Below are positions 37,961 through 50,910 of a DNA stretch of 64,000 nt, one piece after another. Origin of the DNA: Stramonita haemastoma (taxonomy: Eukaryota > Mollusca > Gastropoda > Neogastropoda > Muricidae); NCBI GenBank assembly GCA_030674155.1, contig CM060339.1, positions 39,127,508 to 39,191,507 on the forward strand, given 5' to 3'. The stretch's first letter is position 1. Each line of letters opens with the position of its first letter. Both the position numbers and the translations under genes were made by a program. The notes under the pieces are model-generated. The model ran no database searches. It was not told the origin of the DNA and saw only the letters and a program-made list of their open reading frames with translations.

Positions 37961-38089
37961 AGTAAGTCAGTCAGTCAGTCAGTTCACTCACACAGAATTA
38001 TTTTTGAATAATTATAGCATTATTTTGAGAAAGATAGTTATAAGTTATGGAGAGACAGACAGTGGTGACCACAGAGTGCAAATCCAGCA

Positions 38090-38240
38090 TAATTCAGTCA
38101 GGGTTCAGAACCAGTGCTGGAACTAGTGCACTTTTCCCTTTAAGCAAGTGCAAGTCTGGTCAGTTCCTCCTATAATTAGCATTAGCTGGGCTGGGATAGG
38201 AAAGGATGTAATGGATAGCAGCTGAAAGGAGCTGAAAGTG
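38090..38240 (-). repeat. Dispersed repeat F2 copy
   Basis: Reverse complement shares tgctaattatag, ctgaccagacttg and tatgctggatttgca blocks with 49915-50050. Confidence 0.6.
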
Positions 38241-38685
38241 GGGGAAGCTGAGAGCTGTGTGATTGTAAGAATTATGAGTTCACCTGTCAGAGGGTTCTTA
38301 TCTTTTTCACCAACATATAATTGTGACAAAACAACAAAAACAATGAGTACTTGTAAACTGTTTATTTACTTTGTGTTAAAACACTCCACTCCAATTTAAA
38401 AGCATTGCACACTATTCTTCTGTGAAAAACTCCAAGAAAAGACATGATGCTGCATTTGAACCTTTGAAGCTGCATTGGGGTGTGCTGTCGAACTAGAGAA
38501 GAGCTGCAGTTGTATTGCTGTTGGGCATTTCTCAGCTGAACAGATTGGTATTCTCCAAGAATATGCATATTGTTTCAGTCCCTATATCTGAATCTTTGCA
38601 AGGTCGTGACAGTGCACTGAACGAGAAGTTTGTGAGTATGGTTATTTCTACTACTACAGCTTGTAGGCAGCCATGTCTATCAATT
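38240..38685. other. Unique sequence, nothing recognised
   Basis: No signal peptide exon for receptor A was recognised here, although it is where one could lie. Confidence 0.4.
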
Positions 38686-38689
38686 TATG

Positions 38690-38986
38690 TATCTACCTAA
38701 CAACCGACCTACAAACCTATCAACCTACCAGCCTATTGACCTACGTTACCTATCTACCTACATACCAACCAACCTACCTACCTACCTACCAACTAACCAA
38801 CCAACCTACCTACCTACCTTCCTACCTAGCTACCTACCTGCCTACCTACCTGCCTACCTACTCCTACCTGCCGACCTACCTACCTACCTATTGATCGATG
38901 GTCAGTCTGTCCATCATCACATCCATCCATCATCCATCCATCCATCCATCCATCCAATCCATTCCATTCCATCAACCGTCCATTCA

Positions 38987-39034
<48 letters not shown>

Positions 39035-39035
39035 C
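38690..39035. repeat. (CCTA)n, (CATC)n, (GTCT)n compound repeat
   Basis: CTACC units to about 38890, ATCC units at about 38922-38975, GTCT units at about 38988-39030. Confidence 0.94.
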
Positions 39036-39039
39036 ATTT

Positions 39040-39435
39040 TGCATCAAAAAAAAGGACACAAACCATATCAAAGTGACTCAATAAGTTAACTTGTAAGCAC
39101 TCATCACCATCACTTCTTCAGCCTTACCTCTGTCAACTAGTTCTCTGTATAAACATGTTACTGCCATCACAGGAAAACCCCACAGTGGTATGGATAATAC
39201 AGATTCTAATCATCTACTTTTTTATAATTATTTCTCCAAAATATACAAACTTAGCCTAAGGTTAATTTTGTAGGTATACATTAGATAAACAAAGAAATGT
39301 GTCTATGAAAAAAAATAGTCACATTGTTGGGATGACTTTTGGCAGTATAAATGGGAGAATATCTGCATTGTTTATTTTTGAGCATCCTACTTATCTATGT
39401 AATCTGTTAATATAATTCTTTAATATCCTCAAGGT
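39040..39435. other. AT-rich, nothing recognised
   Basis: No ORF or repeat recognised. Confidence 0.4.
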
Positions 39436-39439
39436 TTTA

Positions 39440-40560
39440 AAGATAGTAAGGTGCTGCTACTTTTAATCCAAAGATCTCCATAGTTACAGACCTTGATCCA
39501 TTCTCTGTACTTTATTATACCTAGAACATAATCTTTAGTAACGCTTTGCATGTATTGAGTATTTAATCTAAATCAAGGTGGTATCAGAAAGCATTCATGT
39601 CATACTGTGCTAACTAATCTTTCTTACTAGTAGCATTAAAATGCTGGTAACAATCTATTTATAGGAGCAATTTAGTAGACTTTGCTAAAGCTTTTTACAC
39701 CATGGATCATTCACTTCTCATACAAAATGTGCTTTATATGACCTAAGCCCGACTCACCCAAACTTATGTCTTCCTTCTTAAGTAACAGAAGACAAGCAGT
39801 TTGTTGAGATTCAGTAGCATTATGTCTCTTGCCAATCAAAAAATTATGGTACACCACAGTGCTCATTTTAAACCTGTTATACTTTCAATGTTTATTAATG
39901 ATCTTCTGTGCTATGTTTTGTTATTATGTGAGCTTTCCCTGATGATACAATCCTTTACAGTTGAGGAAAAATAATCAATGCTGATAATGTGCAGACTCAT
40001 TAAAAGGTATTTGATGAATGTAAATTAGAGTGATTTAAATCAAATAAACCTTCATCCCCTTAAACTCAAGTTCATGCTAACTACCACCAGAAATAAACCT
40101 CAAAACAGGAAATAATGCTTATGAAACTTGCTGTTTATGGCAATGTGCAAGACGAACTAATTGCCATTAACTACTTGGTCTAAATATTGATAATAATCTC
40201 TCTTAGATAAAGAACGTTTCTGTATATTCAAATAAATCATTGGAGATTTTCCTAATGACTATTGTTTCATGTATACATACAAACAGATATGGACTATGAT
40301 AAACGTGTTGGCATCTTGCAATTGGAGAATGTTAAAACCCTATGAAAAGCTTGTATAGACGTTCACTAAAAATAATAATGCTTAAGTTTTCATGAGTGGA
40401 CAATGATGACTGTGAGAAATGAAATATTCTCCTTTGATTTAAGATACCACTTCCATAAAGGGATTTTAGGAAAAAGAAAATGGGAATAATATTCCACCAC
40501 ATTACCTTCTTAGGAATACATTCTTAGGAAAAATAGTCAGTATAAAAGTATATTATATTT
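39440..40560 (+). mobile_element. Decayed LINE, reverse transcriptase fragment
   Basis: Plus-strand fragments read GIRKHSCHTVLTNL, FVDFAKAFYTMDHSLLIQNV (RT motif A region), and PVILSMFINDLLC (motif B flank). Later there are traces of the region after RT. Every block is separated by stops. It is a different LINE from the I-clade copies; the clade is not resolved. Confidence 0.7.
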
Positions 40561-40969
40561 TCTCTGCCCTGGTGCTGATTTGTACATTGTCTAACTAATA
40601 TTTTTTGGATGAAAGGTGTGAAAAAAGCCCTAGATACTCAGAGCAATAAAAGCAACTTGCCAGCCTTCAAAATTTGTTATCATAAATGCATATTTGAATT
40701 ATGTACAGTTTTCTGATTATCGTCACCTTTTTCCCTTTCCTTTATATATGTTTTTGGCTTTACTGTATATAGCAGTGAAAAGTCTGTTAACGCTTTTCAC
40801 AGACATTCTCCTTTCATAGGATATTTTGATAAATGTAAAGTAGTTGCTATTTAACTAACGGTAACAGATATTGTTTCATTAATGGTTGTTGTTTTAAAAT
40901 ATACTCCTTTGCTCATTCTGTTCAGTTATTTAGATTTATCTGTACAAGCTTTGTGGAGTCTTTTAATAG

Positions 40970-40970
<1 letters not shown>
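40560..40970. other. AT-rich, nothing recognised
   Basis: May be the eroded 3' part of the preceding LINE. Confidence 0.35.

Positions 40971-40973
<3 letters not shown>

Positions 40974-41035
<62 letters not shown>
40974..41035. repeat. (CT)n microsatellite
   Basis: About 30 CT units. Confidence 0.97.
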
Positions 41036-41038
<3 letters not shown>

Positions 41039-41254
41039 CAAAGTGCTAAATAAACTGACAAAGAGAAACATAGCAAAGTAGAAAAAAATAGTTTAAAAAG
41101 ATGATCAGAAAAAAATGAACCACTTAATAGCAACACTATGCAGAATGGAATTATTTGTGTCCGAAACCCACTTTTCAGTGACATAGAGCAATTTACACAG
41201 TGTACGAACAAGGATAGCAGTTGTACGCTCACCAAATGCCATTACCTGTCAGAA

Positions 41255-42130
41255 TAAACTGTCAAGATGGTTTGATGATGAGTGTCATCAGTTAGAAATA
41301 GACAGAAGAGCTTTGACTTTAGTTAGAAAATCAAAAGATGAAAATGACAAGACAAATTCATGTTACAGTGTGGAAAAAGTTCAGACCGTTGTTAAAGACC
41401 AAGTGTCAACATTTAGAAAACAAAAGGTAGAGTCTCTAGCAGACAATAGTTCAAATTCAACATTGTTCCGGAAAGAGATTCGAAGTGTGGGCTGTTAGTA
41501 AAAATAGAGTGACAAACAGTTTAAAATCTGCCCTGTGGGTTAACAATTTCAAACAGATATTGCAAAGTAATGAAGCAGTATCTAATCAATATATGCATAC
41601 AGAAGTAGATCTGTTACAAAGAAATGATCATGAATTAAACATAGAGATTACAGAAAAAGAAATAAATGCAGCTATACACATAATGAAGTCTGGTAAATAA
41701 TGTGGGATTGATAAGATTACTGCAGATGTACTAAAACTGGAACTAGTAAAGTTAAACAGTTTATATTCAAGCTTCGTAATACTATTTTTATTAACAAGTA
41801 TACATCCACAGATTTAGTCTAAATCCATCATTGATCCAGTCTATAAAAAGGGGGGGGATCCAGAGCTAATAGACAATTATAGGGGATATCATTACTGAGT
41901 ATCTTATATAAATGCCATGCATCTATACTATGCACAAGAGTATAATCGTGGCTAGAAAATAATCACTTGATTTGTGAAAAGAAATCAGATTTTAATGAAA
42001 GACATTCTACAGCAGACCAGATTTTCAATTAGTATTCAATTGTCCAAAAGTGCAGTCCAAGAAAAGTCAAAAAGCTTATGTGGCCTTTGCTGACTTAAAA
42101 AAGCTTTTGGCCTGGTTAAAATGATAAGCT
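41255..42130 (+). mobile_element. Decayed LINE, endonuclease-RT linker and RT start
   Basis: Reads KLSRWFDDECHQLEIDRRAL, then ITEKEINAAIHIMKSGK, a stop, and CGIDKITADVLKLEL (the conserved block just before the RT fingers), followed by IIDPVYKKGGDPE, LIDNYRGI and ADQIFN fragments. The motif EINxAIxxMKSGKxxGIDxIxADVLK is typical of L1/Jockey/RTE-type ORF2. Premature stops and frameshifts are frequent. Confidence 0.8.
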
Positions 42131-42508
42131 TTTGAACTGTATCAAATGTCAGAGTGTAAAAGGAAGAACAATAGGAAGGGTATGTTCATCAGAACTATTT
42201 CAAACCATAAGGGAGGGCACGTAATTTCTCTTCCCTCAAATAGATTAAAAATAATCCTAACCAAATGCCACCTTCCTAGCGTAAGCCTAGTTTAGTTATA
42301 GAATCATATCTCATCTATTCCTCACACAGAAAAATCATGCAAGATTTAAGTGACCTAGTAGGCACAAAGACACATCCAGCTAACCTCATCCAGTGAATAA
42401 AACAGGTCTGCAACAAATTGAAGAAGCGGTACAACAGAGTCCAAAACTTATATGACACATTGTTGTTTTGTAAGGTTGGTGTCCAAACTGAGTGTCAAAA
42501 GTTTGGAG

Positions 42509-43165
42509 TTAAAGGTTGTTGTTGTTTTTATAATAAGTACAAAATGTTTTCTGGCTACTCCAGCCCATAGCCTTCATAACTGACCCAAGGGATGCACCCT
42601 GACTGGCAGCTACAGTGTTACTAGCAGCACAAGTACTGTGGCTTCCGAATTGTGAGGCATCTATGCCCGCCATTCCAAGCACCATTTTTACCCAATGTGA
42701 AAAAGGTTTCATGGAGATAGGATCATAAGGCTTGGTAAACAGTTCTGAGCCTTTCTGCACCTCCCTTGTGACCTCCAGATACCAATGGAGATGTTTCACT
42801 AAACACAGTTTTTCATTGTCACAGAATGGCATAATATTTGCTGGCTCTGTGTGGACACCTGACTCTGTATGCTTCTATATCCCAGAGAAAAATATTACAC
42901 ATCTTTTGGAATAAAGCTTAATATCATTCACTTTAAGTGCATGGCTTGTAATGCTTGACCTCTTTGCCCAGTTGGAAGGGACAACAATATAATAGTTCTC
43001 AAAGTTAAATGTTTGAGTTTCATATCAAGTAATTCTAGTAACCCTTACATAATAATCGAAAACGCTATCTACATTCCATACCTCTTAGTACTTTAGTACT
43101 GCTGGTTGTTTCTCAAACACTCCTTTTAATAATCTACAAATGTAAGGATGAGAACCTATTGAGTG
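42509..43165 (-). pseudogene. DIRS tyrosine recombinase, C-terminal part
   Basis: Reads SIGSHPYICRLLKGVFEKQP, then VWNVDSVFDYYV, NWAKRSSITSHALKVNDIKL and, as one open frame (42832-42509), LCLVKHLHWYLEVTREVQKG, SHWVKMVLGMAGIDASQF, GSHSTCAASNTVAASQGAS and MGWSSQKTFCTYYKN. The family motif HxxR (HSTR in DIRS) is HSTC here, encoded at 42640-42629 as CAC AGT ACT TGT. The nucleophile Tyr region (TFCTYY) is kept. Loss of the catalytic Arg would abolish recombination. The change CGT to TGT is a CpG transition. Confidence 0.82.
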
Positions 43166-43384
43166 TTTACTGGTACTGTCTGGAGAAAAAAAAGGCACTT
43201 GAAGAACTTCTTGCATTATTCACCACACTTTATTATTATTATCATGCACATGCAGAGTACAGGAAAGCAAGAAAAAATGATATCTTTACAGGGTCAGGTG
43301 TGGACTCATCCAGGCAATTGTTGCGGGTATAGGTTTTTTTCACTTTCTAACGTAGCAGATATAACCGAGTTGCAGGTGTGAGTG

Positions 43385-43606
43385 TCTTCATTTTAATGTC
43401 TATCCACTTACAAGTGATTTTAGACTGGAGAAAGGAAGGAGGTGATAGAAGTGAAATATAAGTGTGTTTGTTTGTTGAGTTGAATGAATGATTTTTTTAA
43501 AAAAAGAAAGAAAAAGAAACACCTACATCTGACCATGAGAAAATTATTGAACTGCACATACAAAAGAAGACAAAGGAAAAAAGATAAACTTGGGTAAGCC
43601 CGCATG

Positions 43607-43644
<38 letters not shown>

Positions 43645-43645
43645 G

Positions 43646-43693
<48 letters not shown>

Positions 43694-45890
43694 ACGTGTG
43701 TGTATGTATGCTATTACAGGCTAAAATTATCATAGGTAAAAACAAAGTGACATTTGAACAAGAAAAGCCCTAACTTTTAACCTAAAGCAAATGAGCAACT
43801 GGACTTTGAAGCAAAAATTCACAAATTCTGAACATTAATAAAAAGTCATTGAAAACATTTTCTAATGAACAATCAGGAATATCAGGCAAAAATTATTTTA
43901 GAGTCTGACATTCAAAAATTACATGAACACTTGACAGTTTTTCCCGCAACAGCATTTAACTCCTGTTACACATTTGTTTTTAAGGCATTTAGCTTTAATC
44001 GATAAAGAAGTGAAGTAATTTGTTTGAGTTTTGCCATGCTATAATGGGGGAAATTTGAAACTATATGTTTTATGTTACAAGTCTGTATAACATGTTTATC
44101 AGAAATGCCACAGAAGTCTTTATCCAATAACTTCATTTCATTCTTTAGTTCCTTTTCCAATAAACTGTAAATCTCATAAATTGAAAGTGGATAAATCAAC
44201 TCAATAGATCCTTCCTCATGTTTTGCGCCCCTTCTGGCAGCTCGGTCAGCCCACTCATTATAATAAAATCCGAGATGAGAGGGGACCCAACAAAACCTCA
44301 CATCTGTTCCTCTTAATGTTAGATTTATTTCTGTCACAATGTTAGGATGTTTATTAACTGAACTAGACTGAGGAGACAGTAAGGCTGATTTTGAATCAAC
44401 ACAAACTAAAATTTGGAAGACAGAAAATGTTAACTCATTTATACAGTTTAAAGACATAAGTTTTGCAATGAGTTCCGCGTATAAATAAATCGATTTTTTC
44501 CAAGGTAATATGATTTTACACTTTGAAGTTTGGGGATGACAAAGGCTGAACCTGCTTGTTGATTGCTAAGAAGAGACCCGTCTGTATTAATTTTTAAATG
44601 ATTTGGGTATGTGTCTGTAATTTGTGATCTAACGGAACTAATAACAATAATTATGTGGATTATCATAATTTCTTGTAAGGTGTATGATCAATGTCAAAAT
44701 GTGCTTTGTTTTGCTCCCATTTTGGACAAGGTGTGAGTTTTTGCTCTACATTGACATTCTCTGGAATGATTCCTGCTTTGTCTATTAATTCTGTCGAATA
44801 AGATTGAATAGTGGTTAAAGAGGAAATGTTCTTTGCTCTCTTGGGAAAATCAACATGGGATTTAATCTTAACCCTTTCTTTGACAAAATTGCTGCATGAA
44901 GAACTTCTAACAATGTATTTCGCGCATGTAAGTCGTCTGTATTTGTCTAAAGGAAGTACATCTCCTTCCTTATATGTGCCAAGAGATGATGCATGGAAGG
45001 GAACACCAAGGGAAAGGCATATGCCTTACAATCTAAACTTTGCAATTTTTTAAAGAGATGTTTAGGAGCACTAAAAAACACTTCTTGCCCATACGTTAAC
45101 TTAGAACGAACAAGTGATGTCGCTAAGTGTCTTAGTGCTATAGGGTCTTACCCCCACTTATGCTTATTTACAATTTTGAGCAGGTTGATACTCTTTCTGG
45201 CTTTATTAGCTATATACTCAATGTGTGAATTCCAGGTGAGTTTGGAGGTAATGATAGCCCCAAGGAATTTTACATATTGCTGATATTAAATTTTGATGAA
45301 TTCATTTTCTAATTTAAAATCTGGGAGATCATTAGGATTACTACCGTTATTAAAGAGAACAATGTGTATTTTATCTGGGGATAACGTTAGACCATTTTCT
45401 GAAATATAGTGATTTACTTTGTCAAGCTCTGTTTGATATACTTTTCTGATACAATTTAAAGCTCTTTTAGGGGTTGCTCGTTTCATCGTTACATTCATCC
45501 ACATACATATCTCATCTGCATATTGAGCAATGACTACTGCATTTGAAACATGTTTAGGTAGATCATGTAATAATATATTAAATAAAATGGGTGCTACCAC
45601 TGAGGCTTGGGGTAGACCCATCTGTAGAGATCTCAAATTTGAATACGTATTCCCTACCCGTACTTGCATGCTCCTTTGACTCAAGAAGCTTTTTATATAG
45701 TAATAAATGTGTCCCAACAGTACTATATGTTTCAGTTTATATAATAATTTTGCATGCCATACCTGATCCTACGCTTTCTTATGTAAAAAAATGTTGCAAG
45801 GATATTTTTTCGCCTTGCAAATGGATACTTAATTTGGGTGGTAAGTTTGACTAAATGATCGAGTGATGATTTTCCTTTTTGAAAATCAGT
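43385..45890 (-). mobile_element. I-clade-like LINE, 5'-truncated, inserted in the DIRS element
   Basis: RT region 45717-45286: IKSFLSQRSMQVRVGN, LQMGLPQASVVAPILFN (motif B with Ala for Gly) and QYADEICMWM (catalytic YADD changed to YADE, 45511-45522). RNase H region about 44630-43970: INTDGSLLSNQ, VCVDSKSALLS, FCWVPSHLGFYYNEWADRAA. The C-terminal LYRLKLNALKTNV matches the 22.8-kb and 57.5-kb copies, as does the 3' UTR at 43385-43430. An RNase H after RT places it near the I clade. A (GT)n tract lies at about 43612-43692. Confidence 0.85.
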
Positions 45891-45894
45891 TGCA

Positions 45895-47580
45895 GGTCAT
45901 TGGGATTCCAAAACCAGGTCTTCTGCAGTATCTGTCAGCCCTTTCCTTTCAAATCTTTCCTTGATATTCTGTATGCCAGAAGCTGTAGGCCCTCCACCCC
46001 CCACCCCACTCTTTTTTTTCTTTTTTTTTTTACAAGGGGATGCATCTTGTGTGAATGGCTTTGGAGAAGAAGGACATCCCTGGTTGTCAGTAGAGGAACA
46101 GGCTCTGCTATCAGCATACTGGACAGTACTGGCCACCAGATTTGTGTCTTCCAGATCAGGACAATCAATATAACCGGTAGTCTGTCCTTTGCATGCTTTT
46201 TGGAGAACTTGCAGAATCACACTGAAAAGAGAGAATGCATAGAACTCAGTGAATGTCCATGGAAATGAAAAAGCATTCACTGCATAGGCTTTTGGGTCAG
46301 GCCTGTAGCTGATATAGCATGCAAACTGCTCGTTTATCTTAGAGGTAAATAAATCTACAGAAGGTTTGGCCTGAAAATGAGAAAGTGCTTTATGTAGCAA
46401 AGCAAGGTTGAACTTCCATTCAGTGTCCAGGTTTATACTTCTGGATTCTGTATCAGCTGCCACATTGTCTCTCCCTAGTGTGAATGATGCTGAAAGCCAC
46501 ATGTTCTTGGCATTACACCATTCCCATATAGTGGAAATAATGTTATTGCATGATGGTAAATGACTGGTTTCAAAGCATTTGATACAAGCACCAACTGTAG
46601 AGTTGTCTTTCAAAACTTGAACTGCTTTTCCTGCTATGTCTTTCTCAAAACCCTGCAAAGCAAAAAGGATTGCTTTAAGTTCAAGATGATTGATGTAGTA
46701 GCCTGCTTCAACAGGAAGCCATGCACCACCAGAGCAGTGGTCCTGGAATGAAGATCCTCAGCCCTCCTTACTGGCATGTGATGTAATGGTCACTTCAGGT
46801 TCTGGATGGTACACAAATTTAGGGGCACTCTCAATATTCTCAATCCACCACATCAGCTCCATTCTTGCTGAAGAAGAAAGACTCATGAGGCCATCAACGT
46901 CTCCCTAAAATACTTAAGTGCAAGCTTCTTGTCATCTTCCAAGTGATGGTAATACAATGGTCCATATCTTACAGCTGTACAGCTGGCAACCATCATGCCT
47001 ACTACTATTTGCCACTTCCCTGATAGGTACTTGTTCCTTCTTCAGCAGATGTAGGATACCTAGTTTCAATTTTTCTTTTCAATCTTTTGTTAGAAGAACA
47101 AACATATTATTCTTTAAATCAATTATAGCACCAAGATAATGAATAGTTTGGGAAGGGCTGAACACAGATTTCTCTGGTGCATTATAAAACCTAATGAACG
47201 AAACAGTCTAGCAGTCTCCATAACATTATGTATGCAGTCCACATCATTTCCTTCTGTCAAAAGATAGTCATCAAGATAAAAGGATGAAACATGACTTATT
47301 ACCCTCAACCAAGCAAAAACTGGTTTCAACATTTTTGTGAATTTTCTTGGTGCCATAGCTAAACCATTATTTTGGCATAAGGCAAATTTCAACAGTTCAT
47401 TTTTCCAGCTGAACCTAAGCAGCTTTTTTTGTTTTGGCCATATGGGAACAGAGTAGTAAGCATCCTATTGATCCCATGAAATAATCTTTTGTAATAAGCT
47501 TCAGAGCAGACTGTAAAGTATCCATCTTGAAATGGTGTTAGGTGATTTCTTTATTCAATTATTTTAAAGGTTACACACAG
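45895..47580 (-). pseudogene. DIRS reverse transcriptase-RNase H, broken
   Basis: RT: DAYYSVPIWPKQKKLLRFSW, NNGLAMAPRKFTKMLKPVFA and SFYLDDYLL (catalytic YLDD at about 47256-47284). Connection: SARMELMWWIENIESAPKF. RNase H: NHLELKAILFALQGFEKDI, VLKDNSTVGACIKCF, WLSASFTLGRDNVAADTESR, SVDLFTSKINEQFACYIS and YAVNAFSFPW. Then SGIQNIKERFERKGLTDTAE is the start of the recombinase. The 253-codon open frame 46658-45897 is the best preserved part; the RT crosses several stops. Confidence 0.85.
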
Positions 47581-48329
47581 GCCCAAAAGTGCCCCCTGAT
47601 CATGTTTTTTTACAATGAAAATTGCTGGATACATTTATGGAGCTCTCCTTGTGTGAATTTAAAGAATTCAGGTTGTAAATTATGTCCGTAGAAACAGGTT
47701 ACTTCCACTTGTTATAAATAAAAGGGTTTAGGAGTTTGAAATATTTTGTTTTGGTGGCCATATTGGATTGTTTCCATGGAAACAGTGCCAAAAACTGAAT
47801 AATTATTTGATTTTTAGTCTTTTCAAGTGATGCCTTTTCAATATATGGTATAACTTTTAACAAGGGCTTGTAAACACAATTTAACCAGTGGCAACCCCCA
47901 TGTCTCACCTTATATTCAAGATCATATTGTGCATGCCATCCTTCTTCAGGCGAGTAAAGATAAGTGATCAATTAAAATTAGTCTTCCTTAAACACACACT
48001 TAGAAATGACACTTTTTGGGTCTAATTTTTGAATCTCCTTATCAACCTATTTCTGTTTTTGTAAAGCTTGGTTGAGGTGGGAAACTCTGTATTTAACCCT
48101 CAAGTTCACAGTCAAATTCTATTCTTGCCCCTGTGATTAACTGAAGAATATCAGGGTTAAAGGTCAAATGTTTCTACTTATCAAAACAGATTTGTAGTCT
48201 GCCAGCAGTAAATAGGCTTGCCTCTGTTTTCAACTCTTCAAGCAATTTAGGGAGTGAAATATAAAACTGAATCACCCCATTCTCCATCATTGACCTAGAC
48301 TGACAATGAACTATGCTAGGAGTTTGTTT

Positions 48330-49880
48330 TGCTTCACAATCATGGCACTAAAGTGTTTCTTGTTTCTGGTCCACTGGTTGTTGTTCAACTTCCCTAAAAA
48401 AAGGACCAGCCAGAAAACTGTTTTGGGCACTGATCATTGTAATGCCTGGTCCTACTTGGCCCAGAAACACTTTCCCCCAAACAATCCAACTCCCTGGCCT
48501 CTTTGAGAGATGCAAACAAATTGTATCCAAAAGTTTGTTTGTAACAGAAGTCCTGCCACTACAAATTTCTGCATCAATAGTTGGGTTAAAGCACGGTTTC
48601 ATTGCTACTTGCCTCTTGAGAGATTGGTCTTGGAGGCATGGCCAAACAGGACTATGAAGTCAGTCAACCAGGATACTGCCATTTCCAAAAGGTCTGGATT
48701 AACTTTGCCCCGTGCCTTGCAAATCGCATCCATAGCTTTGGCAATAGCACTTGTAGCATGTACAACCAGACATTGTATGTGTGCAAACCAGAGTTTGCTT
48801 TTCTTGGTGTTGCACAGAGCACCTATCCCGCACCAGTCAGTCCATAGCTAAAATTAGTGCGCCCTTTCCTTGCACCCCCAAACCCCTCACTTTTTTCCAC
48901 TTACCCACACCACTGTGTATCAATACATGGCATGCTCATGTGGAAGATATGAGAGGTGGATGGCAAGAAAGAAGGCAAAGCTTACCTTACATAATACAGG
49001 TGCATTTCCCTATACAGACTTGTTGACTCAATACACACACACAACGCCACCCTAGATTGAAACAGCAAAATTGACAAGATTTTCCCCAGATTTGGACCCT
49101 TCAAAAAAAACTGAACACGTAGACTAGATTAAAAAAAATATTGAAGAAAGTTTAAAAATGAAAACATTAAGATTACAATTATGACTTTTCCATAGTCAAA
49201 CTAAACTGAATTCAGAAGGAAAATTGCTATCAATTTACATAACTAGCACAACAATTACTACTCTCATTACTAAACAAAGAAGAGCAACCTGACAGGAACA
49301 TACAAACCAACTTTTATTTCTTCTATAACTCCTACACAGTGTGGTTATATTGATTCAAATTTACTTCTTCAAGACAAGAGAACACTGCATTCAGTTCACT
49401 GGCATAGTGCTGAAGAATATCGCAAACATATTGCACCTTGAAGGCCAGAAGTCAGACCTTCCATCCGGTCAGTGCATGAGCTAGATGATCATTAGAGCTC
49501 ACGTACCAGCGTCTAAGAGCAGCAGAAAATGGGGGAAAACAGCTACCATGACTGATCGGCATCACTTTCCATACCTCACCATTTACTGTTGACACACAAT
49601 TTTTTCAAAATTTGCTGGCCCTGAGTGTTTTTCTGACTGCTATTTAACTTTTTTGTCTGACAGTTTCTTGGAGAAACGCTTGTTGACCAATTATGCAATT
49701 GACACCAAAACTGTTTGTCCTTTGTCTTCATTGACTTTCAGTTTGTCATCTGATTCTTTTATCAGCTCTACCTTGTCATAAACAAATCACAGAGAGAGCA
49801 TTGCTGTCTGTTTCATCTTTAACATTAGAATCAGACTTGGAACTAAAGTCAAACAAAAAATTGTCACAGCAGTCAGTTTC
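48330..49880 (-). pseudogene. DIRS gag-like region, broken
   Basis: Minus-strand fragments: LVNKRFSKKLSDKKVK, SGPANFEKIV, VVHATSAIAKAMDAICKARG, NPDLLEMAVSWLTDFIVLFG and KPCFNPTIDAEICSGRTSVT with NKLLDTICLHL. The order and wording match gag-like proteins of DIRS elements of marine invertebrates, as I recall them. Several frameshifts and stops are present. Between it and the RT (47600-48330) nothing clear is legible. Confidence 0.6.
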
Positions 49881-49914
49881 CCTCACTTTCAGCTCTTCTC
49901 AGAGGTTAAGTGTT

Positions 49915-50055
49915 CCATCCCATCCCAGCCAAGATAGGACCAGCTGGTGCTAATTATAGCAAGAGCTGACCACACTTGGACTCGGTAAAAGGAGGGGGTG
50001 GCCTAAGTTTAACACTCTAGACTGAGTGATGCTGGATTTGCAGCTGTGTTGCATT
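49915..50055 (+). repeat. Dispersed repeat F2 copy
   Basis: gctggtgctaattatagc, ctgaccacacttggactcgg and gagtgatgctggatttgc are shared with 5148-5315 and 38090-38240. Confidence 0.62.
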
Positions 50056-50059
50056 AACG

Positions 50060-50560
50060 CTTTTTGTTTTTCCCTCCAGCATATTCTTCTTCTTCATTTG
50101 GCTGTATGGTCTTAACAGCCATGGAAACCTGAGATGATAGGTTGGACATTGTCTTGTGGAGTTTGGCATTTAGATTTTGGAAGCTGAGTTCCCATTTGGC
50201 ATTGAGGTTTTCCAATTCTGATGCCGATAATCGAACTTCACTACTTAGGCCTACTTCTTTCTCACCTGAGGTGCTGAGATGTTTCTATAAATACCCACAC
50301 AAAGTGGCAGATTTTCCTTTGTCTCAGCGTAAAATGACCTTTGTCACTAGCTAAAGGCTACATAGGCAATAGAAAACTAAGTTCTCATGGTGTCTGGCAC
50401 TGTTTGAAGCATCCCACCAACTTGCAGAAAACCCCAATACCAAATTTTCAGAGAAATTGGATAAAAATGAAGTAATCTTACCTTGTTCAACACTTAGAAC
50501 GATGCATACACACCAAAAACAAATAATCACGCATTGAATATATAGACCTATAACAAATTC
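50060..50560. other. Unique sequence, nothing recognised
   Basis: Short open frame at 50142-50354 has no recognisable motif. Confidence 0.4.
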
Positions 50561-50564
50561 ATAA

Positions 50565-50910
50565 TTATATCATGGGCACTCCTACTTCTCTGAAACACGA
50601 CTCACTCTGGCAGCTATCTTGATAATAATCTGTATAGATATAGTGATAATTTTCAAGACAGATTGTGCCCATTTTGTAAAACGAAAATTGAAAATGAAGC
50701 CCACTTTCTATTAAAATATGTTGTATGTTCACAAGCTTGACAGAAAAGTTTTTAAGCAAATGTATCAACGTACCATTGCCAGATCTGCTCAAAGTAACAA
50801 ATGATGAGTACATGCATGGTTTGTCTAGAAATATTTTTCATTCTATGACACAATTAACCAGTTTTGAAGCTTTATTGAATAACCGTTGCAAGTTGATATG
50901 AACTCAATAT
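50565..50910 (+). mobile_element. LINE 3'-end fragment with zinc-ribbon
   Basis: The plus strand reads DRLCPFCKTKIENEAHFLLK, the CxxC...H...C cluster (last Cys degraded) found at the C-terminus of many LINE ORF2 proteins, followed by eroded FSVKLVNI-type sequence in another frame. Only the terminal part is present, as expected for a 5'-truncated insertion. Confidence 0.65.

Larger units (their letters stand above)
42200..49900 (-). mobile_element. DIRS-type tyrosine-recombinase retrotransposon, interrupted by a LINE
   Basis: The minus strand carries, in order, a gag-like region (about 49880-48330), RT and RNase H (about 47580-46170), and a tyrosine recombinase start (about 45970-45895). A nested LINE (43385-45890) follows, then the recombinase remainder (about 43165-42509). 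This order is diagnostic of DIRS elements. Many stops and frameshifts indicate an inactive copy. The outer ends are approximate because I could not identify the terminal or internal complementary repeats. Confidence 0.82.

Noticed and set aside
38673..39089. Thr/Pro/Tyr-rich frames
   Set aside because: Translation of (CCTA)n and (CATC)n repeats.
47699..47971. 90-residue minus-strand frame
   Set aside because: Lies where the DIRS RT start should be but shows no RT motif and may be foreign or eroded sequence.
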